Positions 38,298-47,714 of a stretch of DNA of 64,000 nucleotides are shown here, piece after piece. Origin of the DNA: Ogataea parapolymorpha DL-1 (taxonomy: Eukaryota > Ascomycota > Pichiomycetes > Pichiales > Pichiaceae); assembly GCF_000187245.1 (NCBI RefSeq), contig NC_027864.1, forward strand, positions 186,001 through 250,000, written 5' to 3'. The notes below the pieces were generated by a model, which ran no database searches, was not told the origin of the DNA, and saw only the letters and a list, made by a program, of their open reading frames with translations. The position numbers and the translations under genes are program-made. Numbering within the stretch: the first letter of the stretch is position 1; every line of letters starts with the position of its first letter.

Positions 38298-39866
38298 TCA
38301 ATTTCCTGTACGTCCGGTCACCTGCCAGAAATCGATATTTTTGTGGAGCTCGCGGGACAGGCAAGAGAGTGGGGGGATGATCTGCACCACTTTTGTGAAG
38401 AAGTCGAGCGCAAAGCGGTTAATGAAGAACATCTGAGACGCTCCTAACTTCGGCTCCATCTGCACAGCCTCGTGGGGCGTGATTTTGGCCAGCGACACTT
38501 GCGGCACTGGGGACTGCTCAACAGAGCCCTCGCCTTTGAGAACGCTTTCCAGCTGCGCAATTTCGGCAAACTCGTTGCCCAGACTTAAACCCCACTTAAC
38601 TCCTTCGCCGATGGGCCGGCACACGTTCGAGATGTCTGCGCTCTTGAGGATGATTGCGCACATCAGCTTCAGCTTCTCGGGCCGCTCCTTGTAATCCGCA
38701 ATCCTGTCCATCTCCCCCACGTACGTGTCGTGCTGGGCCATATCGGTCGCCAGAATTGACCATCTGGCAATCTCCACGCATCGGTCATCCTTGACAAAAA
38801 AGCATTTCATGATGTTGAGGTACTGAGCCAGATGGTATTTCTCCAACGTAGACTCATTATTAAATATCTTGGCAATCGGCGTTTTGTAAGACGCTAAAAA
38901 CGCATTCGTGGTGCCCGGGTGTCCTATGTCGTGCCCCACAGCGGCAAGCAATAGCGCCAATCTCTCGTGGGTGCCGAATTGGAACTCGTACGCCGACTCC
39001 ACAATCGTCTCCAAGAAATAGTTTGTGGCCTGCATCACGTCAATTGCGTGGCGGAAATTATGGAACGGATTGCCCTGTCTATAGTAATCTCGGACGTAAA
39101 AGAAGAAGAGCAGCACGCGGTTATGGAACTCGGGTGTCTGGAAATCTGCCTTGTAATCCTTAAGAACATGCAAAATCATGAGATAGCCGCAGTACAACAG
39201 CTCGTCATTAGTGAGCTCGAACGCGTGGAACTCCCAATCGGCAATCTTTTTCTTGTAGTAGGCATCGTCGTGTGGGATCTTCAGCAGCTCGATATACCGG
39301 ATATCCCAGCTCAAGAGCGTTATGTACTCCATTCCCGTCGGTATGTCCACAGTCGTCTGCAACATGGTGGGCATAGTGTTCAGCTGCGGTATCTTGTCGT
39401 AGTCTGTTAGTCCGACCCATGTTTGCACCCTTAGCAAACGTGTCCTGATTAAGTTGTGAATTTTGTGTAAAGTGGGGACAAAATGCTCACCAAGTTTTGC
39501 CCCCACTTGGGCATCGCTCAGGGATAGACACTCCACCACCAGGTTCAAATGGTGAAACCGGTAGCTGAGCAACTTTTGTTGTTGGGCAAAGGGGAGTCTA
39601 TCTAGCGCGCTGCCATCGCTGTGTTTGTCTGTGTTGATAAGAAGCCCCACAAAATGGTTGAGCTCGGCTTCGTTCACGTTCGGAGTGCGCTCGAGCCCTG
39701 CAGGCCCCTTCGTGAATGTGTAGCTTGCGTAGGTCGATAAGTAAATACATAGTGACGTGATATTGGGGAAGGTAGTAAATTTTGTTTGCAGAGGATCAAA
39801 CAACTGAGTTACAGTGTCTGGCACAGGTGACTGGGCCGGATCGACCACCAAAATCTCACCGATCAT
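38298..39866 (-). CDS. PDE2: High-affinity cAMP phosphodiesterase
   Basis: The 522-residue protein (start MIGEILVVDP at 39866; the longer frame uses only a TTG) has the class I phosphodiesterase catalytic domain: HNFRHAIDV with His269/His273, and the metal-binding HDIGHPG at 312-318. A further conserved Asp lies in KSADISNVCRP. Pde2 hydrolyses cAMP, lowering protein kinase A activity. S. cerevisiae Pde2 is 526 residues, so the length is typical. Confidence 0.95.
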   Translation of the reverse strand: MIGEILVVDPAQSPVPDTVTQLFDPLQTKFTTFPNITSLCIYLSTYASYTFTKGPAGLERTPNVNEAELNHFVGLLINTDKHSDGSALDRLPFAQQQKLLSYRFHHLNLVVECLSLSDAQVGAKLGEHFVPTLHKIHNLIRTRLLRVQTWVGLTDYDKIPQLNTMPTMLQTTVDIPTGMEYITLLSWDIRYIELLKIPHDDAYYKKKIADWEFHAFELTNDELLYCGYLMILHVLKDYKADFQTPEFHNRVLLFFFYVRDYYRQGNPFHNFRHAIDVMQATNYFLETIVESAYEFQFGTHERLALLLAAVGHDIGHPGTTNAFLASYKTPIAKIFNNESTLEKYHLAQYLNIMKCFFVKDDRCVEIARWSILATDMAQHDTYVGEMDRIADYKERPEKLKLMCAIILKSADISNVCRPIGEGVKWGLSLGNEFAEIAQLESVLKGEGSVEQSPVPQVSLAKITPHEAVQMEPKLGASQMFFINRFALDFFTKVVQIIPPLSCLSRELHKNIDFWQVTGRTGN

Positions 39867-40364
39867 GTTATTTCGCAAGGTTATGGAAGAGGGGACTAAT
39901 TTGCCATTAAAACTCGCCTGTTTCGGATTCCAGAATTAGTCGCCGTTAAAAAGCGGATGGTGCAGGCGCTTAATCAAATATCAGCCGGTATATTGTCAAG
40001 TTATCGCAAACGTCGCGGGTCTTGTCTTGTTATACTAATTTTGCGCTTACTGTGGCCCAAGGTATTTTTCGCTATCAAGTTTTTCTCCCCAACAAGTGCT
40101 ACTGTCTGCGTCGTTTCTTTTTTTTCTTGGAAGTGGGTTTATTGTTTATTTTATTGTCACGGCGATTGCCGACCGTTGCTTTCGAAGCCTTTGCGCGCGA
40201 ATTTAGGGGTTCGGAATTTTCCAGGGAAAAACGGCTTCGCCAGACAGTTAACGGTCTGGCATAGCCTTAAAGCAGCGGTCTACATAATTTATGGTGTACG
40301 GGAGTGCACCTACTAAAGCTTCGTAATATCAATTCCTGGTAGCCAGACCAGCAAAGTCAACATA
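39867..40364. other. Intergenic region between PDE2 and VTS1
   Basis: 498 bases with no convincing gene; open frames here are short and lack family resemblance. It holds the PDE2 promoter and the VTS1 terminator. A perfect 7-base inverted repeat, GCCAGAC (40239-40245) / GTCTGGC (40254-40260), could form a hairpin; a second GCCAGAC occurs at 40342-40348. No tRNA or snoRNA signals were recognised. Confidence 0.5.
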
Positions 40365-41837
40365 TTAGTCGTGTAAATTCTCCTTCACAAACGCGAATGA
40401 CTTGAGCAACTTGTTGCGGGCGCCCACCGTGCTCACACCTAGTTCCGCGAGTTGCGCGTCGCTCAGCTCGATCATTTCGGGCCATTTTAGGTGCTGCAGG
40501 TTGTCTGTATATTTGTGCAACCTGAGCGTTTTCAGCCATGCCGGGATGTCTGCCAGCAGCGACTTGGACGCGATGTCCCTTGGCACCGGCGATTTTGGCG
40601 GCACCGGGGCGTGTGACGGCGACTTTGCGGCGACTTTTGGCTGTGGCGAATGGATCGAGCTTTTCGCCGGTGCCTCCAGCTTCGACGAGCCACGAGGAGC
40701 AGGGGGCAGCGAACTTGACTGGTTCTGCGAAGCGCGTCTTACAGCTCCGCGGCCTCTGTCTTCCGAGCTGGCCACAATGCTGCTCCATGTCGGAGCAGAC
40801 GAGTTCGTCTGTTTGGTCCTGCTGTGGTCGATCTTGGAACGATGCGTGATGGTGTTCAGCGAGTTGGAGAGCTTGATGGCGTTCGAGCCGCCCAAATCTG
40901 CCGAGGTGAGCCCGAATTGGCCGCTGCCAGCCGGCTCCATGAACTCCTTCGTGCGTCTCTGGAACCCTGAGGGGTCCACGTCGGGCGAGAAGACGCGCAG
41001 CAAGGGCGCAGTCGACTGCGACTGGTGCTGCTTGGTCTGCGCACCCAGCTGCGACGCACGTTGGAACTGCCCGTTCAGCGGCGTCAGCGACAGATCCGAG
41101 TGCATCGGGCCCGCGCTGCGCGGCCGCATCACCGGGTCACTGCCTATCACGTGCGAGAGCGAGTTGCCCGTGCGCATCTGCGAGGGCAGCTGGTGCACCG
41201 GTTTTGGCTGCGCCAGCGGGTCTGCGGTCTGGTCGTCGCTCAGAATCGAGTCCAGCGTCGCCGACTCCGAGTTCAGCGCAAGCAGCGGCGACACAGGGCG
41301 CATTGGCGCCTGGTACAGATTGTTGCTTGAGAGCGGCGGCGAAAAAAGAATGCCGTGCTCGTTCTGCGTCCGGGTGGCGGTGTCGTTGACCTTGCTCTTG
41401 ACATACTGCCACACCTCATCCTTGATTTCCGCCAGAAACACATCCATACACGTCTTCTGCTCCTCCGGGTTCAAGTGCTTGACCCAATTGGTGAATGTTT
41501 TCAGATCCTGGGTGAATCCTTGCAGAACAAGCTCGGTCTGGGGCTCAAAGGCCGGAACGTCGTTTTCGTTGCCGTAGCCGATGGACGAGCTGGGCCGGTC
41601 GATGAAGTAGCCCGACGAGCCAAAACTGGTGTTGTGGATGGGCTCGAGCAATGGCGACCCGTCAACTGGATGGACGCTGCCAAGTGGGGGGATTGCGGCC
41701 GTAGTTGCTGAGGGTTCAAAAGCGTACCGCGAGGCAGGGGGCGAGAGTACAGCCATGCTGGTCGTCGGGGAGGTGGGGGAGAACAGTAGCGAGCCCTGTT
41801 GCTGTGTGGAGGGCGAGTCACTGAGATCTTTATCCAT
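40365..41837 (-). CDS. VTS1: SAM-domain post-transcriptional regulator Vts1
   Basis: The 490-residue protein ends in a SAM domain (about 425-488): IPAWLKTLRLHKYTDNLQHLKWPEMIELSDAQLAELG, the Smaug/Vts1 type that binds CNGG-loop RNA hairpins and recruits CCR4-NOT for mRNA decay. The N-terminal part is disordered apart from a helical segment near 95-150 (TELVLQGFTQDLKTFTNWV), also conserved in Vts1. S. cerevisiae Vts1 is 523 residues. CAF40, another CCR4-NOT component, is also in the window. Confidence 0.92.
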   Translation of the reverse strand: MDKDLSDSPSTQQQGSLLFSPTSPTTSMAVLSPPASRYAFEPSATTAAIPPLGSVHPVDGSPLLEPIHNTSFGSSGYFIDRPSSSIGYGNENDVPAFEPQTELVLQGFTQDLKTFTNWVKHLNPEEQKTCMDVFLAEIKDEVWQYVKSKVNDTATRTQNEHGILFSPPLSSNNLYQAPMRPVSPLLALNSESATLDSILSDDQTADPLAQPKPVHQLPSQMRTGNSLSHVIGSDPVMRPRSAGPMHSDLSLTPLNGQFQRASQLGAQTKQHQSQSTAPLLRVFSPDVDPSGFQRRTKEFMEPAGSGQFGLTSADLGGSNAIKLSNSLNTITHRSKIDHSRTKQTNSSAPTWSSIVASSEDRGRGAVRRASQNQSSSLPPAPRGSSKLEAPAKSSIHSPQPKVAAKSPSHAPVPPKSPVPRDIASKSLLADIPAWLKTLRLHKYTDNLQHLKWPEMIELSDAQLAELGVSTVGARNKLLKSFAFVKENLHD

Positions 41838-42164
41838 TGGCGGATTGAGCCGAGCAGAACAAATTTTTAATATGTGGCAGAAACGAATAAAATATACAAT
41901 GTTTTTCGGGCTTTACATTTACAGTTAATTGCGCTGCACCGGATAGCATGGAGCGCGGGGGGAAGCAAACGCTGGCTGGGGGAAAGCGTATGGCACTGAC
42001 ACTATGAGCAGGCACGCAATTGCATCGCTCCCAGTCTATCCGCGATTACATAATACACTACCTAATCTGCCCGTCTCGAATGTTCGGCCTGATGCTGTCT
42101 GGTGACATTTCAAAATGCTTTCAAGAATAAACATCCTTGCACAGAGACGGTAAATATCTACGTT
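41838..42164. promoter_or_regulatory. Divergent VTS1/TWF1 intergenic region
   Basis: 327 bases between divergent starts. It has AT-rich tracts next to VTS1 and no operator that I can identify. No credible open frame. Confidence 0.45.
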
Positions 42165-43161
42165 ATGTCCAACCAGTCGGGAATCAACTGTAAGTGCCGG
42201 CAGGACCCCTCCTCCCCCCTTCGCCCACGTACTAACCTAAGGCTCTGTGGAGCTTGTGGACGCATTTAAGGATTATGTTGCCGGCTCGGAGCGGGCATTT
42301 TTGATGTCCATTGAAGACGAGCGGGTCGTTCCCAAGGGCGTGATCGCAGGTTCTGGCGACTTGAGAAGGGACCTTGATCTATTGCAGAATGAATTGGCCG
42401 AACAGGCGGTGTATTTAGTGGTGCGCAACGACGACATTTCGGGCAAATTCATATTCATCTCGTTTGTGCTGGACAACGCCCCAGTGAGAAGTAAGATGCT
42501 GTATGCCTCGACGAAAAATACTGTGATTAGACAGCTGGGGGTGGAATTCTTCCACCCAATTGTGTTCATTAACGACAAAGACGAACTGAGTGGGGATGCG
42601 TATGAGACTCTGCTAGGCACAGACGGCACAAAGCCACTAAGCTCGAGCGAGGAGTCGCTGGCCGCGGTGAAGCAGATGGAGCTGCTAAGTGGGGGTGGTA
42701 TCGAGAGACGGAAACAGCAGCTGGTGGGCACCGGCTCAAGCGGACTGAAAATGAGCGTGGAGGGCAATCTGCTGGACAACCTTAGAGGGCTGGATATAGG
42801 CCAGACCGTGACGATCGTCATTGGCGGGGACGAGCAGTTCCGCGTCGACGGCACCGCCACTGCTACAGGGCTCGGCGACATTGCCTCCACAATCCCCACA
42901 CATTCCCCCACGTATACGGTTGCCCGCTTTGGCAACGGATACTACTTTGTCTACTGCTGTCCGTCCGGATCGAGAGTGCGCGACCGCATGGTGTATGCGT
43001 CGAGCAAACAGGGCTTGTTGAACGACCTGAAAAGCGGTGGCATTGACTTTATAAAAGTGGTGGAAGCGGGCGACCCAAACGAAATCGTCGCCGACGAGGG
43101 ACCCCTGCCGGCCCCTGCTGCCCAGGCTTTCCACAAGCCAAGAGGTCCAAGAAGAAGATAG
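42165..43161 (+). CDS. TWF1: Twinfilin, spliced
   Basis: Coding sequence is 42165-42189 joined to 42242-43161, 314 residues. Exon 1 encodes MSNQSGIN, matching the MS-x-QSGI twinfilin start. Two ADF/cofilin-homology domains follow (about 4-140 and 165-300), and the C-terminus is basic (KPRGPRRR). Twinfilin sequesters actin monomers, caps filaments and binds capping protein at cortical patches, consistent with the roles of ARC18 and MYO2 elsewhere in this window. The gene converges on a KEN-box protein gene with six bases between stops. Confidence 0.93.
42190..42241 (+). other. TWF1 intron, 52 nt
   Basis: Donor GTAAGT, branch TACTAAC, acceptor CTAAG; 6 nt from branch adenosine to the end. It is the longest intron found here, with a C-rich middle. 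Confidence 0.92.
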
Positions 43162-43167
43162 AGGTAT

Positions 43168-44046
43168 TTAGTTGTTCTGATCGGTCCAGAGAGTGTCCTT
43201 TGCTGACTCGGAGTTGTACTTGACGAGTTTTTTGCGCTTGCCCGGGTTTTCCACAGCGCTGGTGGTGCGGGCGAGTCTTTTTTTGTTTTTTTTAGCTCCG
43301 TAGCTGCCTTTGAGCGTGTTCATGTCTGTGAAGATGATCTGGAACTTGCCCGAGCCGGGCTCTGGCCGTCGGCGCGGCGGCGGCACGGGTTTCTGGTCCT
43401 GGAAGATGCCAATCACGGGCTCCATATTGGACGCCGACTTGACCAGTTGGCATGGCGCGCTTTTGAACTGCGACTTCGCCACCGGCGTCGGCGACATTTG
43501 CGGGGCGGGGTTTTGTTTCTGTGCAGATGCAAGAACGATCGTCGACGGCGACGATTGGTGGTGTTCCTTAAGAGGCGTCTTGAAATTGCTCGGCGTGTTT
43601 GTCTTAGCACTCAGCCGTCTCACGCTCGTGCTTTGCAGCAGCTTCGGCGTGTGGGCGAGCTCGTGCAGCGGCGTTTTGAAATTCGGCGTGTCCATGTTGG
43701 CAAACAGCGGGTGGTTTTCCTTGTTGTCGTTCTCGATCCCCAGCAGCGCATTGAGGTCGTACTGGTTCATGGTGGGCGTGTCGATGAAGAAGTCCGACAG
43801 CTTGAGCGTCTTGTCGGGTGCGGGCGTGCGCATTTCGTGCGTCTCGAAGTTGCCCGGCGAGGACCCCGGCGCGCGCGTTCGCTCCATGTTGGTCATAAAC
43901 ACCTTGTCGATGTAGGGCGTCCAGCCGGTGCCCGACACCTGCGACGTTGCGGTTGCCGGCGGCGGCGGCGGCTGCACGCCGGCCTCTTCAAACAGCTGGT
44001 CAAACAGTTTGGACGGCGATGAGCTCAGATAATCGTGGCGGGACAT
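43168..44046 (-). CDS. Unknown KEN-box, TP-rich putative cell-cycle regulator
   Basis: The 292-residue protein (start MSRHDYLSSSPSK) is mostly disordered. It has many S/T-P sites (RTPAPDK, IDTPTMNQ, MDTPNFKTPLHEL), a KEN box in NDNKENHP near residue 110, a proline-rich strip near 205, a conserved-looking GKFQIIFTDMNTLKG segment and a basic C-terminus. This combination is typical of CDK-regulated APC/C substrates. A G1/S co-repressor of the Whi5/Nrm1/Stb1 kind is one possibility, but I cannot confirm any family. It is head-to-head with NUD1. Confidence 0.6.
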   Translation of the reverse strand: MSRHDYLSSSPSKLFDQLFEEAGVQPPPPPATATSQVSGTGWTPYIDKVFMTNMERTRAPGSSPGNFETHEMRTPAPDKTLKLSDFFIDTPTMNQYDLNALLGIENDNKENHPLFANMDTPNFKTPLHELAHTPKLLQSTSVRRLSAKTNTPSNFKTPLKEHHQSSPSTIVLASAQKQNPAPQMSPTPVAKSQFKSAPCQLVKSASNMEPVIGIFQDQKPVPPPRRRPEPGSGKFQIIFTDMNTLKGSYGAKKNKKRLARTTSAVENPGKRKKLVKYNSESAKDTLWTDQNN

Positions 44047-44184
44047 AGTTGGGGCAGCAAACAAGGGTCTGTTTACTGTTTCACAAGCAAAAATTAGGTA
44101 AACAAATAATTTGATCGTGCTCCAAGCCACAGGAGGAGCGGAAGGTTAGAATGCTGCGCCACACGCAAAAAAATAAGTAAACAA

Positions 44185-46596
44185 ATGCAAAGGGACCCGG
44201 AGTACACCGACTACACGGAAGAGACGGCAGAAGATGACTCCGTGGGGGCAGAGAACCAGACTGCCCGCAGTCAGGCTGCCCGCCCTGCAGGCAAAAAGTA
44301 CATTCTCAACTCCAACTTCAACGAACCCTCGCCCGAACACAAACAAACCCCCCCCACCGACTGGATGCCCGAGATCCTGCAGCATGAGCACTGGCCGGAC
44401 ACACAGGACGCCTCTCAGGACCCCTATTTGTCCTTGGGTGAAACAAACACGCTTGTGCGTCGCCAGGGCGGCGATGAGGCCGCGTGGAGGAAGTACAAGG
44501 ACAGCCGGTTCAGGGCCGGTTTACAGGCCTTGCCGACGCCGTCGCTGCCGCAGGACCCGCCCACGGTAGACACTTTTGGCCGCAGCACAGAGCATTCGAT
44601 CATCCCGTCGTCGCCGCTCAAGTTGTTTGGCAAGCAGGACACCTACACGACGGAGCGGTTTAGAGACATGCTGAACAAGATCGACGGGTCGGACGGCGCG
44701 CGCGCGGACGGCGACGGGTCGCCTGCGTCGGCGCGATCATCGTCGCACGCGTCGTTGCAGCTTTTGCTGCGAAACTCCGAGGAACTGTTTAATAAGCTGA
44801 AAAACCGCACGCAGCCGGCACAGAACCAGGAGGAGAGCGACTACACGGACACAGACACGGCCGAGTCTGCTGTTTCTGCCGAGTCGGCGGTATTCGACTC
44901 GCCGACGCCGTCGCGGCCCGACATCACTGCGTCGCTCGAGCTGCTCAAACAGAAGCTCGACCTGAGCGTTTCGGGCGAGGTCGACAGGACGATGTCTGTT
45001 CCAAAGATAAAAAAACGCGACGAGCGGCCAGGAATCAAGTTCATCCCCGGCGATGAGTTCAAGGGGAAGGTGTTTGACAAACGACTGAACAAGTTCGTCC
45101 CTGTCGAGGAGTACGTTCCGGACGGCGACGCCGACGGCGAGTCGATCGACGCGTTCAACGAGATCTCCGACCTCGACGACGAGATGTCGTTTCTGCAGGC
45201 CAAGTCGCGGCTCGTCGCTGCAATCACCGAGCAGTTCCCGTCCGAGGACTGGCTTCGCCTCGACAAGCTGTCTCTTGCCGCTCGCAGGCTCGACAAGCTG
45301 CGCGACCTCGACCGGTTCGTGCCGCATCTGCGTGTGCTCGACGCGAGCGAAAACGAGCTCACGCACACAGAGGGCATCCCAAAGTCCATCCAGGTGCTCA
45401 AGGCCAGCGCCAACGCCTTCTCCAGCATGAGCATGTTCAATTTTGACAACTTACAGGTTCTTGAGCTGCGCAACAACCGGCTCACCAACCTGCGTGGCCT
45501 GAAGCTGTACAATCTGAGTGTGCTGGACGCGTCATATAATGCAATTGACAGCTTGCAAGGCCTGCAGAATCTCAAGATGCTCAAAAGTCTGAAGTTAGCG
45601 GGCAATAATCTCTCCGGGAGCGTTGATTTTGCCGCCCTCGACATGTTGCAGGACCTCGACGTGGACGAGAACAGTATTTCGGACATTTGCGGCCTTGACG
45701 GCCTGTCTGCGCTCACGTCAGTGTCTGCGAACCGCAACAAACTAGGTGGCTTCCGCTGCGGCAATAGTTCATTGCGTCGACTGTGTCTGAGCTACAACAA
45801 CATCAAGGAGCTGGACTTGGAGCCTTTGACGGAGCTGCGTGTGCTGAAAATTGACCGCAACCCGCTGACGCGTCTTTCCGGCCTCTCAGACAAGCTTGTA
45901 CAGGTTTCTGCCAAATATCTACAGTCGCACGCTAGCAACGACGTTCTTATGGCGCCGCTCTACAGACTGCAGAAACTGAACCTTTGCGGCAGTCTTTTTC
46001 CAACCAAAGGCTCTCTCTCGAACATCACGGTGCTCAATCTGTCCGCAATGAATCTCGAGACGGTGCCCGACCTGGCCAAATGGTTTCCGATGCTGACGGA
46101 CCTCGACCTCAATTTCAACAAGATCCACACTCTCTCGGGTCTTTCCGGACTGCGGTTTCTGCGCGAGCTCAAGCTGCTGAGCAACAGCATCAAAGACCTG
46201 GCGTCTCTCGTGCCGCACACGCGCTCTTTCCGCAAGACGCTCAAGCTGCTGGATTTGCGTGTGAACCCCACCACCCACGGGCTGTATCCCTACGTTTTCT
46301 ACGACGACGAGCCGGACGACGAGTCTGCTGCGGAGATGACGCTAAATCTGAAAGACCACGAAGACATCGAGGCGTTCTCCGTGGAGTACACGAAACTTTA
46401 CGAGAAGGACGCGATGGAGAGCTGGACACAGAAAAACGCGGGCTATGTCCAGGAGATCGAGGAGTCGCGTGCATTGGCGAGACGAACGTACGAGAGCACG
46501 CTGATTGGCTGGTTCGAGAATATCAACTATTTGGACGGGCTGTGGGTGAGCTACGAGAGACGCCAAAGAGAGCGCCGGCATTTGAGGTACGATTGA
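44185..46596 (+). CDS. NUD1: Spindle pole body scaffold of the mitotic exit network, Nud1
   Basis: The 803-residue protein has a disordered N-terminal half and a run of leucine-rich repeats from about residue 340 to 720 (for example LQVLELRNNRLTNLRGLKLYN and MLTDLDLNFNKIHTLSGLSG). The end has an LRR-cap-like region YTKLYEKDAMESWTQ. This is the layout of Nud1/Cdc11/centriolin, which recruits Bub2-Bfa1, Cdc15 and Mob1-Dbf2 to the spindle pole outer plaque. S. cerevisiae Nud1 is 851 residues. LTE1, another mitotic-exit gene, is 3 kb away. Confidence 0.88.
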   Translation: MQRDPEYTDYTEETAEDDSVGAENQTARSQAARPAGKKYILNSNFNEPSPEHKQTPPTDWMPEILQHEHWPDTQDASQDPYLSLGETNTLVRRQGGDEAAWRKYKDSRFRAGLQALPTPSLPQDPPTVDTFGRSTEHSIIPSSPLKLFGKQDTYTTERFRDMLNKIDGSDGARADGDGSPASARSSSHASLQLLLRNSEELFNKLKNRTQPAQNQEESDYTDTDTAESAVSAESAVFDSPTPSRPDITASLELLKQKLDLSVSGEVDRTMSVPKIKKRDERPGIKFIPGDEFKGKVFDKRLNKFVPVEEYVPDGDADGESIDAFNEISDLDDEMSFLQAKSRLVAAITEQFPSEDWLRLDKLSLAARRLDKLRDLDRFVPHLRVLDASENELTHTEGIPKSIQVLKASANAFSSMSMFNFDNLQVLELRNNRLTNLRGLKLYNLSVLDASYNAIDSLQGLQNLKMLKSLKLAGNNLSGSVDFAALDMLQDLDVDENSISDICGLDGLSALTSVSANRNKLGGFRCGNSSLRRLCLSYNNIKELDLEPLTELRVLKIDRNPLTRLSGLSDKLVQVSAKYLQSHASNDVLMAPLYRLQKLNLCGSLFPTKGSLSNITVLNLSAMNLETVPDLAKWFPMLTDLDLNFNKIHTLSGLSGLRFLRELKLLSNSIKDLASLVPHTRSFRKTLKLLDLRVNPTTHGLYPYVFYDDEPDDESAAEMTLNLKDHEDIEAFSVEYTKLYEKDAMESWTQKNAGYVQEIEESRALARRTYESTLIGWFENINYLDGLWVSYERRQRERRHLRYD

Positions 46597-46736
46597 TGAC
46601 GTAATAGAGGACAGAGCGGTGTAATCAATCAGAGCACGCTGGCGGTCTCACTCTCCTGCGCACCGTTTGTTCAACTGTCACGTGGTTTCGCGTAGCCAAT
46701 TTTCATCTGGTAAAAAAACACTTAATTTAATTCACC

Positions 46737-47051
46737 ATGGCCACTGCACAAGAGCTCGTCAAACAGCACAGATTTCTGATGCTCTCCAAGTCGTGGTGTC
46801 CCGACTGCCACTACGCCATTGCCGTGTTCAAGAAGTACAACGTGCTGGACAAAATTACGCTGGTGGAGCTGGACAAAATGCCTCCGAAAGAGGCAGCCGA
46901 GCTGGAGAAACAGTTCACCGCGATTTCAGGCCGCAAATGGGTGCCTACGATTTTCTTCAACGGCGAGGTGTTTGGAACAGAACAGACCTTGAAAGAGCTG
47001 GAATCTAGAGATTTGCTGCCGGGCGCATTTGAAAAAGCGGGTTTGAAATAA
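46737..47051 (+). CDS. GRX8: Glutaredoxin-like thioredoxin-fold protein, Grx8 type
   Basis: The 104-residue protein has a dithiol active site CPDC at 21-24 in LSKSWCPDCHYA, followed by VPTIFFNG and FGTEQTLKELE. The CPDC motif and length match S. cerevisiae Grx8 rather than the CPYC of Grx1/2. It likely reduces disulfides with glutathione in the cytosol, though Grx8 has weak activity. It has a short 5' gap from NUD1. Confidence 0.88.
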   Translation: MATAQELVKQHRFLMLSKSWCPDCHYAIAVFKKYNVLDKITLVELDKMPPKEAAELEKQFTAISGRKWVPTIFFNGEVFGTEQTLKELESRDLLPGAFEKAGLK

Positions 47052-47714
47052 ATCTCCACTCGGAGAGACGGTTGTGCAATATATTAGTAATAAATACTAT
47101 TGGATGCCCAGAGAGGGGAGTCCCTGTAGTCCTCTTTGCCGAGGAGACATCGCTCGTACCCCGTGTAGACTGGGGTATGGTGGGATGGAGGGGGTGTGTA
47201 TGGCCGTCTACGGTTACCGCAAACGGTAATCTGTGCACTACAGAGGCGAGCCTGGCACCCAGGTGGTTGCGAAAGGCAGGGTGACTTTTTCCCAAAGTGG
47301 GGTAAGGCTCGTACTCCGGCGGGGTGTTATTGTGTGGTGCACGACATTACGTCACTCCGAACGTGCTGGCAAGGGACCCAGCAACGGTTCCCAGTAACGG
47401 TTTCACTGAAGGCAGTAGCACGCCTTGCACATACTCCGACAGTCTGCACTGTGAGAATTGGCCATCGCAGCCCCCAGTAAGGCCATCTTTCTGACGGCGG
47501 AGCCCGAGTGATCGTAGCCTCACCCCCTCTTCTGCACACCCTGCCTCAGCCTACCCCACTTCCTCCAAGGTCCTAGCCGTGGAGCAATTTCATTGGAGGT
47601 AGTGCCCTTGGACCGTCCAGCAGGTCATCTGGTGCAGAGCTGCATAAATTGAGGGGCCGCAGTATAAATACGCTGCCTCCCGCAATCATTGCAGCCTAGT
47701 ACTCTTTTCCCATC
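47052..47714 (+). promoter_or_regulatory. Long promoter of the aldehyde dehydrogenase gene
   Basis: 663 bases without a gene, the longest intergenic interval here. Elements: TTACCG-CAAA-CGGTAA inverted repeat at 47214-47229 (a CCG-N4-CGG zinc-cluster layout), two direct AACGGTT copies at 47383-47389 and 47396-47402, TTACGTCA (CREB/ATF-like) at 47347-47354, ATTGG (inverted CCAAT) at 47592-47596, AGGGG at 47652-47656 and TATAAATA at 47663-47670. This density suggests strongly carbon-source- or stress-regulated transcription. Confidence 0.6.

Noticed and set aside
40205..40216. GGTTCGGAATT as a tRNA B-box
   Set aside because: No matching A-box or cloverleaf arms around it and the box itself departs from consensus.
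39957..40316. 119-codon frame between PDE2 and VTS1
   Set aside because: Hydrophobic, Phe/Cys-rich composition with no family match and codons unlike neighbouring genes.
40402..41577. 391-codon frame antisense to VTS1
   Set aside because: Cys/Ser-rich product without family resemblance; VTS1 on the other strand has a clear SAM domain.
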